Positions 1 to 11,770 of a DNA stretch of 64,000 nt are shown here, in pieces. Below the pieces are notes generated by a model. It saw nothing but the letters and a program-made list of their open reading frames with translations. It had not been told where the DNA came from and ran no database searches. Position 1 is the first letter of the stretch. Each line of letters opens with the position of its first letter. Made by a program: the position numbers and the translations under genes. Origin of the DNA: Glandiceps talaboti (lineage: Eukaryota > Hemichordata > Enteropneusta > Spengelidae). The stretch spans positions 29,773,332 to 29,837,331 of the forward strand of contig NC_135549.1 of NCBI RefSeq assembly GCF_964340395.1. Direction: 5' to 3'.

Positions 1-43
1 TACTGACAAGCTTTATATTGCATTAATCAACAATATACTGAAA

Positions 44-265
44 ATGGTTATAATCGCCACACATATAGCAGTGTTTACGTTTGTGTGCAGCATCTTGTTA
101 ATTTATTCTAATTTTGAAAGCAATCCAATTTCTGAAAGAAACACTGTTTATAACAAACATTCCAAACGCAAACTCGTCTATGAAAATGGTGTAAAATACG
201 ATTTTGTAGATATATGTATGGAAGCAGCATATTTTATTTTTCCCTCCTGTAAGGGAGTGTTGTGA
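44..265 (+). CDS. possible N-terminal exon of a type II membrane protein
   Basis: The frame opens with ATG at 44 and gives a hydrophobic stretch at about residues 2-22 (VIIATHIAVFTFVCSILLIYS), followed by a polar, basic segment. This is the layout of a signal anchor plus luminal stem in Golgi enzymes. A possible donor (GTATGG at 216) could end the exon near 215, before the frame runs into the tetranucleotide repeat. No continuing exon was found to the right up to 2.2 kb, so this may be a chance frame or the first exon of a broken gene. The product is not recognised. Confidence 0.25.
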   Translation: MVIIATHIAVFTFVCSILLIYSNFESNPISERNTVYNKHSKRKLVYENGVKYDFVDICMEAAYFIFPSCKGVL

Positions 266-330
266 TATGCTTTATCTGTCTGTGTGTCCATGTGCTTGTG
301 TTGGCGCGCGTGTATGTGTATGCGTATGCA

Positions 331-352
331 AGTATGTATGTATGCATGCATG

Positions 353-384
<32 letters not shown>

Positions 385-457
385 TGTATGTATGTATGTA
401 TGTATGTATGTATGTATGTATGTGCGTGCGTACGTATGTAAGTATGTATGTATATAC

Positions 458-488
<31 letters not shown>

Positions 489-511
489 TGTATGTACGTA
501 CGTACGTGTAC
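331..511. repeat. (TATG)n microsatellite
   Basis: Nearly pure TATG/GTAT tetranucleotide array with a few CG-containing variants (GTGCGTGCGTACG, GTACGTACGTACG) near the middle and end. It leaves long artificial open frames on both strands, which are not genes. Confidence 0.97.
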
Positions 512-649
512 ATACGTACTTGTCTGTCTGTGGACACAATATCTCAAATACTAAAGAATTGAATCTAATGAAACTTGCTGTACTTCTTCCACATGCTACT
601 GGCAAGAACCGGTTACATTTTGGTAAACATTAAATGAACAGCAATTATT

Positions 650-1405
650 TATTTGCATAATTAATAAATTTCGGTAATTAGGCTATATATTAAGTATGCA
701 TTCTTCAATTTCAATATAATTTAGTACATAAATTAACCATAACAAAGTGCATATGTCCTATAAAGTTTGTTGATGTAGCTTACAGTTTTAATTAATAATT
801 TGCATAATCAATGACTCAGTAATTAGACTATCTTAAGAATGCAAGGTTGAAATTTCATAATTCGGTACATATATCAACTCTAATAATGCACACCTGTCCT
901 TTGAAGTTTGTTGGTATAGTTTTTATTTTTAAGGAGTAATTTAAATAATTAATGATATTCAGCAATTAAGCTATATGTTTAGAATGCATGCTTCAAATTC
1001 CATATTATTTAACACATACATCAACAATGACAAAGCACACATATCTGCACATATCTATCAATGTTAATAACTAATTAACATAATTAATGATTTTCGGTAA
1101 TTAGGTACATATATCAAGCATGACAAATCTTGTGTGTGGGATGTACTTGTTTATGTAGTTTTTGATAGTGATGTGTAATTTCTATCAATAATCATTTCGA
1201 GAGTTAATGAGACAAAATCTTTTGAATGCAAACTTTAAATTTCAGATAATGCAGTACACGTATTAATAATGGTAAAGAAGTGCACGTGTCGTTTAAAACG
1301 ATGTTGTAACTTATAATCTATGTAGATAATTTGCATAATCAATGATATTGTAATAATTAGGCAATATGTTAACTATGCAAGCTTCAAATTTCATGTACTT
1401 ATTTT
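650..1405. repeat. diverged AT-rich tandem repeat, about 148-bp unit, five to six copies
   Basis: A unit beginning TTTGCATAATTAATGA, then GGTAATTAGGC, ATGCATGCTTCAAATTTCAT, a block like TAGTACATATATCAA and then GCACATGTCCT..AAGTTTGTTG recurs from about 650, 800, 941, 1075, 1178 (shortened) and 1330. Copies are visibly degenerate, with indels. No gene is seen in the rest of 610-2277. Confidence 0.8.
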
Positions 1406-2277
1406 TCCAATTAAGTGATACATCATGTATAACACCTATAATTTAGAATTTTGCATTCCAACAATGTGTGTATGACCAAAACTCTATGGTTCTGCCCTTA
1501 CGGGGGGCATTCAGTTTAAATCTGGTTTAGAATAGTGATATATGCCCCAATGTATGGGGAACCGGTTTAGTTAGATATATACTGCATGTGGGAAAATTAG
1601 TACTTTCTATATTAACATTATACAGTACTTTTTTATATTTACAAACTTTTATCACAGGGGCTCGAAAATGGTCAAGAAAATATGTTCTCGAATTTTGTTA
1701 TGACTATGATTTGAACTTTTGTCATTATTAACTACTGTACATGCAATTTTTAAAATATAAAGTGAACTATTAACTATTAAAAGACGAAGATGTGAGAAAT
1801 TTTACAATTCTCAATTATTCCTATGATTACAATGTTGATCACTTTCCCATGAGACAATCCCAATAAAAATATAGAATATAAGCGTTAGGACTATATGAAT
1901 GAAGTGAATAGCCTATGGCTAGGCTGGCAACCTCATAAATAGATTATTTTATGTTTCTGAGAGCATCCTCAGGTGCCAAGATTTCTTGATGTTGTACACG
2001 ATTTCTTGTTTTTTCTCTTGGTATCATTTGGAGATATGTCCCTCGCAATAATTAAAATCATTGTATAATTTGTAACATGTTGACATTGCTCTAATGTTTA
2101 CCACCATGGTGCACTGCAAAAGCCTGAAAAAGGTGTCACTGTAGCATTTAGTCATATAATTCCGTAAATCATACAATCATTTCACGATTCTCTTCATTCT
2201 TTTCCCTTAAGTATAACCAGGAGCGACGTGAGTTTGACCGCAATTGGTCATGGACCGTTTTAGTTTCTCTTTCATAA
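1406..2277. other. no gene seen
   Basis: AT-rich DNA lying 3' of the minus-strand sulfotransferase. It presumably contains that gene's 3' UTR. No clear polyadenylation signal or open frame could be singled out. Confidence 0.5.
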
Positions 2278-3884
2278 TTAAATAGGTGACTTCTTTAATT
2301 GTTTATTCTGCTTAGCCTTTAAAAGTTTCACAAATCCAACATCTCCTTGCCATAGATCTGTGCAATTTTTTGGCGCATCAGGTTTTAGCATATATCTCGT
2401 CTCTCGATGATCCCTATTGTATGTTTTGTTTGGATTTATACAACTTTTCATAATTTCTTTGTTTAACTCTTTCAGTTCTCTCAAATCCCTTGCAAAATGT
2501 GGACCATAGTCATTTATTTTCTTCCACAAGGTAGCATTGAAATGTTTGTATAATTTGAAATCTGATTTATTCCAGGTTATAATTTTGTTATAGGTATCTT
2601 CACTGATGTTTGAACGTCGGATAGGACTCCTTATGTTGTTAGAAATATACAAAATGTCATCCAATTTCCAGCAGAGTTGCATCTTTAACACCAGTAAAGA
2701 CTCGTCAAAATACTCAGCAATTATTACAAAATCAAATTCTTTATCCAATGATTGAATTTTGGCATCAACTTTACTGTCATTGGTGGTATCCTGAGTACTC
2801 ATACCCAGATCAAACAATTGCCCGTTGTGGATTTGCCATCTAAAGTTAATTTTGTTATCAATGTACTTCTGTGGATTTTCCATGAATGAATTGATAGAAG
2901 CGTCACCTTTCCTGTATATCTTTTTCATTCCTTTGTCCCATTCGAAATAACCGAAGGAAGATTCAAACTGGTGTACAGGATGTCGTAAAATGGTGAGGTA
3001 TGTTGCATTTGGTATGACGACTGTCATTTCTGGGCGATTGTATCTCACATGATTGGTAAGAATATCATAATGTTTACTGCCATTTAATGGTGGTGGAGAT
3101 TGTTTAAGCATTGAACGTTGGAAAAGGCCGGCACTTGACATAACATGATTATACCTTGGGAGAGCGAACGATAAGTTTCTCTTATAACCATATCGCTCAA
3201 TGAGTGACACAGCTGTTGTACTTCCTGTCTTATGAGTTTTTACAAACACAATTCGTTGCACTGGAGTACATGGTTCTGCTCGGGTCATTGTTCTGAAAGA
3301 AAGAGTGAAATAGATGATTTCTGCTTGAATACTTTGTTAATTCTTCTGAGACAAAATAATAAAAAAATAGTGTGTTTCTGATAATCCGACCGACCCTAGT
3401 TTAAGCTGTCGACCAAACATTTTTATATGGTGTAAAATAGGGTAAAATTATGAGAATTTACTTATTTCCTGTAGAAGGCCACATATTCCTTTTAAAACCT
3501 TATATCGTGATAAATTGTTCTTTTCAAGATATCAAATATAAACGGGGTTGAGTTTTTATGGAGAATGGAATAGCGACAGCTTAGGAACATTATTTCCAAA
3601 GAGCATACTACATAAACATAAACATCAATGGTTAGAAATGTGTGCATTACCATACTATTTGCCTCCTGTGTCCCCCTGTGAATAAAGATTAGTTACCAAT
3701 ATTATGAAATTATTGCAACTTTAGTACACAATGCTTACTTTATGATAGGGCGTGACCTTGGTAATATTTTATTTGGATTGTATGTCGGCAGGTGTCTCTC
3801 CCACAATACTAATGTTAATGTCATGAAAAGGATAACGGCAATACAAGACAAGCCAAAGAGATACCGTTTTACTGCAAGTACCAT
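2278..3884 (-). CDS. galactose-3-O-sulfotransferase-family Golgi enzyme (two coding exons)
   Basis: Predicted type II membrane enzyme of 386 residues that transfers sulfate from PAPS to sugar in the Golgi lumen (family knowledge). Exon 1 is 3884-3739: it starts at the ATG at 3884 and encodes a short cytoplasmic start, a hydrophobic signal anchor at about residues 8-28 (ending LTLVLW) and a stem. The donor is AA|GTAAGC. Exon 2 is 3292-2278, after a TCTTTCTTTCAG acceptor; the join restores one Lys codon in phase. Soon after comes the 5'-phosphosulfate-binding motif FVKTHKTGSTT, and later the 3'-phosphate-binding type motif LRHPVHQFESSFGYF. Several N-glycosylation sequons follow. Total length matches the usual 390-430 residues of Gal3ST proteins. 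A further acceptor (TTGTTTTCAG, exon from 3906) lies just before the ATG, so a 5' UTR exon probably exists farther right. The exact acceptor sugar cannot be told. Confidence 0.87.
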
Positions 3885-4034
3885 GACTGTCTATGTCGAC
3901 ATGCACCTGAAAACAAGAGAAAGGACGTCATTTGTAGGCTTTTGTAGTTTTGAATAACTGAAATGTAACTCTTTGCATTTATACATGGTGAAATGGTCAT
4001 ATGGCTGAGGTTGGGTATTTATTTTGGATTTTTA

Positions 4035-5115
4035 GCCCCCAAAAGTGGGGACTATTATAATGACACTGTCCGTGCGTGCGTGCATGTGTCCGCAATACAT
4101 ACTCAATTCCCAGACTCACAAATCCGATTTCCTTCAAATTTGACACAAAGGTGACATATCATATGGGAGATATGCACGTCAATTTCGTTTTTGATAAATG
4201 CAAATGTGACCGAATGGCGGCCATATTTGGAGTTAAATATCAATATTTCATGAATAAGACCAGACAAAACATTTTTTTAGTTTCCCTGGCCTAACTAAAA
4301 AAATGTAATACCTAGACACTTCATTCCCCATCACAGACATATTGCAGTATTTATATATTGTCAATTTCTTTAAGATCATGTTTCCAAGTAATATATAAGT
4401 AAAAGAATTAAAATATTTGTAGTTAGAACTCATTATTTACTGCATAACTCAAAAATTGTAATGCTTAGAGACTCAAATCAAGTGTCTAACCCATATCAAA
4501 TGCAAGCTATCGTTTGAGACATTGACCTTTAACTTTGACCTTCAGGGCAAATTTCAAAATCAACCAAATACTGCCAATCACAGACACATTGTAGTGTTTA
4601 CATATTGCCAATTTCTCATGTTTACAAGTAATATTGAAGAAAAAAAGTATACACTATCATTTTGGTGCTCATGTAATTTGTACTGAATGGCAGTCCTATT
4701 TATAGTAATTAATCACTATATTACTGCAGAACTAAAAACCTTCAATATATAGACTCTATTCAAGTGTCTAACCCATATAAACACATGCAAGCTGTCTTGT
4801 AGGAGTAACCTCTTACCTTGACCTTGACCTACAGGGTAGATCACCACTTTGTGGCAATTATGTGTGGCTAATGTATTTTAGACCATGTCTATACATAATG
4901 CAGAAACAGACAGACATATACACAGATTATTTTTGGTGCTCATATCACATTTTACTCAATGGCAGCCATATCTGTAGTGAACAATCATAATTTACCACGT
5001 ATTAAACTCAAAAACGTTAATACATAGAGGCTACATTCAAAAGTCTACCTCATATTGCCAGGCTTAAAGTTTCATTTGAGACATTGACAATTGGACGTGA
5101 CTGATTTTGAGGTTT
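4035..5115. repeat. diverged tandem repeat of about 270 bp, four partial units
   Basis: Units share the ordered blocks: GAATGGCGGCCATATTTG; CATAACTCAAAAATTGTAAT; GAGACTC..ATTCAAGTGTCTAACCCATAT; GCAAGCT..TTGAGACATTGACC; TTGGTGCTCATA. They recur at roughly 4200-4330, 4440-4560, 4660-4840 and 4920-5110. The left edge carries a short inverted pair (CCCCCAAAAGTGGGG) near 4038. The same family reappears at 25.8-26.2 kb. Confidence 0.75.
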
Positions 5116-6680
5116 GATTATTATTAATTTGATATTTGGTGTGCATGTTCCTAAGGGGAGGCTATTCAGATGTGTTCATGCCAAGTTGATTTGTGCCATT
5201 TTTAATTTTTTGAGGAATTTTTTTTTTCAAAAATGATATTTTCATCTTCTCAAATACTAATCATTAGATTGCTGTGATATCTGATGTGTCGTGCACAGAG
5301 GGTAGCTTACTCAAATTTGTTAATTTCAAGTCAGCACATGTTCTTTTCTATTTTTGATGATTGTTTTGTAATTTTAAAAAAAAAATATGTTAATGAGCAT
5401 TGTGGCCGACGTCATATTGGAAATAAGTCCATGAGACTGAAGTAAATTGCCACTTTTCAAAAGACACCACTGACGGCAGATAAGCAATGTAATCTGTTAT
5501 AGCCTGAATTCTATGCATCGTGGACCCAAATGAGGTGTTTTTTCGAAACAGGGTTGCAGACTTCAAATCCAAAGTCTGCACCTCTTCTACAGAATGGTAC
5601 ATTCCAGTAGGTATTCCGTATCCTCTGACAAAGTTGCCTAGCCTGAAAGTGTATGCTGTCACTGTATGGGATAACTTTTGACATCCTCACTTGTCAATAA
5701 AAACGATAATAATCATTCTAAAATTACCTCATTTTGAAAGGGAAAGTACTTTGTGGTTCATTTATGGAGTTTTGATTTCGTACGATCAATATTGGTGGTT
5801 AAATCGCCACATCAAAATAGCTGATCATTGGTAATTTGGCAGTCATGTTTTCACTTCAGTAAAACTTGTAGATTCAACTGGTAAGATCTTTCGCTAATGA
5901 GCATTACTATATATGGAAAAAAGTAGTCATGAGATTGTAGTCCAGATTTCATTTTAATTTGTCATGAACTCGCAATATGAGGTCATTTCGCTGTTTTAAA
6001 AATCATTTTAACAGTGAAACATTGTGAATTTTCAAAAACGAACGACAAAAAGTAGTATTTTGTGATATCTGCTACCTAATAATGGTTTATTTTAGTTAAT
6101 GAATGTAGCAGCTCAAATGACCTTTTCAGTTACGATTAGCAAAATATTTATTTTTGCCGAGATTAGTAAGTCTACAATTCTTCCGATTTACACGATGTAT
6201 TTTACCATGTCACGTTGAGTTATGGGTAGAACACTCGACTAAATTTAGTCCTGCTTGCATATGAAATGAGTGCACCAGCTGCAAGCAGGACTAGACTAAA
6301 TTAAAATATCAGACAATGGTATGTCTACTAGAAATTGAATGCTGTTGACAATTATGGATGGTGTTTTTGATTAAATTTGTTAGGAAATTAAAATTCGAAT
6401 TTCCTATAAATTATTTCAGATCCCAAGTTCAATTCTTTCATCATGAAAATGTTCCAGGGTTAAAGCTATAAAACTTATTTTATAGGAATAGGAATTATAG
6501 GAATTATAATAGCCAACCTCAAAAATCCTTTTTTGTGCATTTCCCAGTCGTTATTTTTCTGAGACTTTGCGTAATTTTTGTCAAATGGCGGCTATAATAT
6601 AAAAGTACAATATTTTATCAACTTTCTGTGTAAAATGTGTTTTATAGTGAGTCTGAGCTTGGATGTCCTCTAAATTCCTT
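5116..6680. other. no recognised gene; one weak ORF
   Basis: AT-rich sequence. A 90-codon minus-strand frame at 5662-5390 has an unremarkable, non-repetitive composition but no recognised family, no convincing splice sites and no neighbours that support it. It is noted only as a possible exon relic. Nothing else is visible. Confidence 0.4.
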
Positions 6681-6682
6681 TG

Positions 6683-7410
6683 CCTTAATGACGATAAAAC
6701 AGAATTTGTTATTTTTTTCTGGAAATTATGACCCTGCTTACAATGACACACACTATTCATATTAGTGATGCATTGATTTCTGCCTAGTGTCAGGCAAAGA
6801 GTCTTGGAGTCATCCTTGATTCTTGTCTCACTATGAAGCCACATGTTAGTCAGATTTGTCGTTCTTCTGTGTTTCATATTCGCCGTAATGCTCTTGTTCA
6901 TAAATATCTGTCTAGGTCTGCCATTCAACAACTAGTTCATTTGTTTGTTTCTACTCATTGATTCGTGCAATATATTATTACATGGTATACCTCAGTACTC
7001 TATAAATCAGATTCAACAAGTACAAAATGTTGCAGCCAGAATTATTGCCCATTCGAAGTGGCATGGTTATATCACTCCACTTCTAGGAATTACATTGGTT
7101 GCTTGTACGCGAACATATTATTTATAAGATTTTAGTCATCACTTTTAAATGTCTTCATGGTTCTGGTCCGCCATATCTTAGTGTGTTGGTCAGTCTCTAT
7201 GTCCTAAGGCGTAGTCTACATTCTATTGATCATTTTAAACTTAGTACCGTTACAACTAGGACAAAAAAATGTTGACAGGGCTTTCAGTGTTGCTTCACCA
7301 GTTTTATGGAATGCTGTCCCTCTCCAAATCCGTCCATGTAGTAATTTTAATGTTTTTAAAAGCATGCTGAAAACTCATCTTTTTAAACTTGCCTTCCTTT
7401 AGATTCCGAA
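6683..7410 (+). pseudogene. decayed C-terminal part of a non-LTR retrotransposon reverse transcriptase
   Basis: Reading across frames, the plus strand carries in order the remnants LNDDKTEF, SLGVILDSCLTMKPHVSQIC, HIRRNALVHKYLS, IQQVQNVAARIIAHSKWH, ITPLL..LHWLPV-like, YKILVITFKCLHGSGPPYL, ASPVLWNAVPLQIR and FKSMLKTHLFKLAF. These are the conserved end of L2/CR1-group ORF2 proteins. The copy has several frameshifts and stops and lacks the upstream RT catalytic core and endonuclease. After the coding remnant comes a tail with a GCGC-TATATAA-like element and an ATT microsatellite, as in the intact related element at 45.7 kb. It is a 5'-truncated dead insertion. Confidence 0.85.
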
Positions 7411-7483
7411 TTTTGCTTTTATACAGTTTTTGATTGTTTTGTATTTAAGCGGCGCTGGTCAGGATTTTAGCTGCTATATAATT

Positions 7484-7524
7484 TTTATTACTAATATTAT
7501 TATTACTAATATTATTATTATTAC

Positions 7525-7571
<47 letters not shown>
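7484..7571. repeat. (ATT)n microsatellite, 3' tail of the retrotransposon remnant
   Basis: ACTAATATTATT units grade into pure ATT repeats directly after the 3' end of the dead non-LTR element. This is typical of the short repeats that end L2/CR1 insertions. Confidence 0.9.
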
Positions 7572-7574
7572 GAA

Positions 7575-8300
7575 GTGAAGGGGTTTAATATTATATAATA
7601 ATGACAATAAAGCAAATATGAGGACGATGTTTATACGTCCCTGGTCGAACCTCATAGCATATGAATTCAGAGCCACATTTACATGTAAACACACCCTGTC
7701 TCGTGTTGTCGACCTACACCACACTACTTTTTTAAATGACACTGAAATGAACAAAATGGAACATTCTAATTTCCAATTATTGAATTGTAATCGAAAATGA
7801 TCTGATATTTTCGTATTCGCGAACTTACTGAGATCAGATGAGAAAGTGCTTCACCATAAGACAATACATGGGGCAATGTAATAACATGTGGGTGAGTCCA
7901 CTCTACATGGATGGGCTGTGACTAAGTCTCGGAAATGTCCGTTTTTATGTGTACATGTATGTACCTCAAAATCTATGGATTTCAAAGTCGCTACATCTCT
8001 TTGATTTGCTTCTTTTAAGAAACATACGGAAGTCTGATTTTCCATGGCCACGTCAGTATCGAACATGAGGTCCCACTTTGATCTAGATGTGTCATGTCTC
8101 CTTGCAGTACAGTCTATGATCATTCACAGTGTTATAGCGAAGTGGCTAGCTAGCCTCACAAAGTCGTCAGAAAGTTTTTCGGATTACAATCTCTGTTGAA
8201 AACTATGTGCTCACTTATTTAATTATTTCATTTTCTATTGATTGGGTTCATTACCATCTACATAGTGACACAAAGCAGTTCGTCATCTTTCAAAAAACTA
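7575..8300. other. no gene seen
   Basis: Short frames on both strands around 7618-7800 and 8123-7851 lack any recognisable motif, splice support or repeat structure. Confidence 0.5.
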
Positions 8301-8387
8301 CACTGTAAGACATGCCTAGCCATAGTTCTCTTCAGCATGTTTATTTTACATGCTGAAGAGAACTATGGCTAGGCATGTCTTACAGTG
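8301..8387. repeat. perfect 40-nt inverted repeat with 7-nt loop
   Basis: The arm 8301-8340 (starting CACTGTAAGACATGCC) is matched without mismatch by 8348-8387, with the loop TTATTTT. The match stops abruptly at both outer ends. This is either a very young foldback element or an inverted duplication made by template switching. Confidence 0.95.
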
Positions 8388-8389
8388 CA

Positions 8390-9690
8390 AATTTGATTTT
8401 TGAAGTGGGAGCGTGACGTACTCACTGTACTGTACTGTGCTGCAGTTGTTGAGGTTGGGTTTATTTTGTTCTTTACCCACAATGCAACACTTGTCACCAT
8501 GTTTGCACAGCAATATTTACATCCGTGTCTGGTGTACTTGCTTGTCAATGAGTGAATTCAGACTGATTGCCGCAAAAACTGCACGATCAAATGTTGTCTA
8601 CACGAATATTGGGACGGTTGGAGGATTGGCTATCATGTCGAGCTGACTATGCGCATGTACGTGTAGCATGTAGCCTGTAGGCTGTACTAAGTTTTGAAAT
8701 AAAATCCTTGGAATGAAGGTATGTGGCTTGTATATTTACATTTTGGCTTACTTTTATTAATCTTAATTTGATATGGTATACCTTTATTTATGTTTTATGC
8801 TATATTTTTTTTATAATAGTTGCTAACTTTTATAGCTTTGGCTGCAGTCGAGTCGGGTTCGACCTTGTAATGTATACGGCACAGATCTTCTGACATACAT
8901 GTCAACTTTTCACAACCACTCGCTTTAAATCACTAGTTGCATATTTTATTTGGATGGATGTATTTGAATACCAAAATCATTCGTTTGTTGGTGGTATATG
9001 TCAGACGACTCAGAGATATATTTTTACTAAATCATGGCATTTGTAAGTGTACTTAATGTGTCCTTGGAAACGACTTTTTTAGACAATTTCTGTTACAACA
9101 GATATCACAAACTCATACATGCCAACAGCAAGGAAGTTTTCCTTAGTTTACGTTTTTTTAAAAAAAATGTTTTATGTTTAATTTTCAAAAAATCCACAAA
9201 ATATGGTTATTTCGGTTAGCATGGCAACTGATGTTCATAAAATAACCACATTTTTTAAACTCGTCATAACAAACTACCAAATAAATGGTGGTCAATATGC
9301 ACAAATAAAATATATTATTATATTTTTTATAACGTTATTTGTCAGATGTATATGTATTTAGCCAAAACAGCATTTTCAAGCCTACTGTACATTTGCATGG
9401 AAACAGGTCTCCTAATTCAGGCAAGTTATGTTAAAACAGATAGCATCAACTTTTACATGCCAAAAACAAGGATATTTTTATACTAAATTTTCTTTGTTTT
9501 CCATGTTTTATGTAAAATTTTGGAAAACTAATTAGTATATTATGGTTATTGTGGTTACCATAGCAACGGATGTTCATAAAATGACCATCTTTTTTGAACC
9601 CAGAATAAAAAATACCGCCAATGGCGTTGTAGCACAACTGTAAAGTTTTTTTAAAATGTTTATCCATATGCTAGTCCATGCTAACAATAG
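8390..9690. other. no gene seen
   Basis: Only short, unsupported frames. Around 9030-9660, phrases such as CATGCCAACAGCAAGGA / CATGCCAAAAACAAGGA and GGTTACCATAGCAAC / GGTTAGCATGGCAAC occur twice about 355 bp apart, so this too is a diverged tandem duplication. Confidence 0.55.
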
Positions 9691-9990
9691 GTGTTCATTT
9701 GCTGAATGACTATCCCGTTGCCTATCCAACCATATTGCTATCTTTGCGATATACGCGATGATTTGGCTGTTGCTATGGGTGTGGTCATGTTGCTAGATAT
9801 ATTTGCATACATTTTTGAATGTTTGTGTTCACTTGTATATGAATTCCTGATATTATATTTTCAATCGATGTGATCATTTTGCTGTTGCTATGGGCGTGGT
9901 CTTGTTGCTAGGCACATTTGCATACATTTTACTTAATGTTTATTCATTTGTCTTTCAATTCCAGTTATCTTTGCAATGTACGTGAAATAA
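9690..9990. repeat. diverged tandem repeat of about 126 bp
   Basis: The block TTTGGCTGTTGCTATGGGTG..TGGTC..GTTGCTAG..CATTTGCATACATTT recurs at about 9750 and 9876. Flanking phrases are of the type TATCTTTGC.ATATACGTGA. A related pair lies at 12940-13085. Confidence 0.75.
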
Positions 9991-11569
9991 TGTGTATAAA
10001 GTGTCACTACTTTTCGTTGTGTTTTGGTGTTTTCAAGGTGGGGACGTGGTACATATGTGATTGGGAATGATGAGTGCTGAGTGAGGACCGTCAAGTTTAC
10101 ATCTTTTGTGAAACATTAAAAGGCATTTGAATAACTGTGTTCAATAGCTGACTTTTATTAGGACTTCAAAAATCACAATTGTGGGTCCGAATTACTTCCA
10201 TGGTCATGAAATTGAGTTGAAGTTGTGATCTTGCTGACCGATCGTATTGACGTACAACAGTCAACACCACAACATCTTTGACACGTAGTTTATCAGTTCC
10301 ACACAACTCACAAACGGGAGGGTACAAACTCTTCACAGTTGGAGGTTTTCCGAACTTATGAATATTAATAAGATAATATGGTAGTTACGAACTTGGCTCG
10401 ACGAAGGTTTTACTATGGTACATTTCTGCCTATGTTCATAGCTCTAGAGACATATGTTGGACTTAAACATCTCAAATGATGGATAGGTCTATTCATTTGC
10501 CGATTTCCCGCTTGTTAGATTCAAGCGTTCATCAGATATGAGCAATCACAATATCACTTGCCATATGCTGAAGTTCCTCTGTTGTTGTTTTTTGCTTGAT
10601 CATCAAACAATAATTGTCTCATTTGACAGTGTTATTCTCGACGTATTTTTGTTTTCAAATATATATTATCTGTAAGGTTGCAGTACGGAAAGTAAGCTTT
10701 CCATTGATGTATAATCCATGAAGATTGGACAATGGGGGAAAATGGGGAATACCTTTTAGTGTCACCATATGTATACACGGACGACCGCGCATGGACGCTT
10801 TGATACCTAGTATTTTTCATTCAGCTTTATTCCGCGTTACCGTTTCAACGTCAAACATAGTTTTTAACATTGTAAGAAATAAATGCATAAAATTACATGG
10901 TATTTCCAATGAAATGAAGTTTTTTATGAAAGTATGAAACTCATACAGACTTATCCAACTAATGATGAGTATCATATCATGACAGTGTCCATCAAATACG
11001 TCCGGACTGCCCACGTTGTACGGACTAGTCGACTATGGACAACTTATTAGCGGCAGTGATTGAACATGAGGGCAGGCGCGAGTATCATCATTACCATTTT
11101 TTCAGCTTTTGTTTAGTTCCTATAAAATATCGTAATTCTGGTAGTTTTGCTGTGTATTTAATTTAGTACCAAGGCGAGAATCAAGAATAGATAATACTAC
11201 TCAGTTCTGGACCACTAAAAATTAAAAGGAATACATGCTAGTCCCCCAAAACACCTCTAACATACAACGTTTTGAAATTAGATGTTCCATCGTTTGCTAG
11301 CCGGATTACGTGGTTTGGGATGTTCACTGCAAAGATAAGAGTATGTTTGGTGACTGCATCACACCGGTTCCGTTTGCTGTCAGTTGAACGAGCGAGCCCG
11401 CAGGCTATGCAAATTGGTGAGTGCAGTGATCGTTAGCACTAACTGTCAGCATTTCGTCATCGTATACTTAAAATTTTGTCCTTTTCACTCGTTATGAAGA
11501 CAGTTTGTTGTTTATTTTAAAATTCTTGGCAAGACTACAAAGATCTACAAAGCACGGTAGTCGATTTGC
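9991..11569. other. no gene seen
   Basis: Unique-looking sequence without a supportable exon. The frames at 10725-10937 and on the other strand lack motifs and splice signals. Confidence 0.45.
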
Positions 11570-11770
11570 TTTCTTTAAGTTACATTTTGTCTCGAATAAA
11601 GCCACCTCTGTGTTAACCTCTATACATTTGTCTTGTGTGAGAAAATGACGTGAATGTAATTTAACCGGACTTTCTTCAAGTTACATTTTGTCTCGAATAA
11701 AACCACATCTGTGTTGACTTCTATAAACATGTCTTGTGTGACAAAAAGGCGTGAATGTAATTTAACATAA
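11570..11770. repeat. tandem duplication, 101-bp period, two copies
   Basis: AGTTACATTTTGTCTCGAAT at 11578 recurs at 11679. Both are followed by AAA.CCAC.TCTGTGTT, then CTTGTGTGA and CGTGAATGTAATTTAAC. The copies differ by a handful of substitutions. Confidence 0.9.

Noticed and set aside
178-633. Overlapping open frames of His/Thr/Tyr and Cys/Met/Val repeats on both strands
   Set aside because: Translation of the TATG microsatellite; no splice or homology support.
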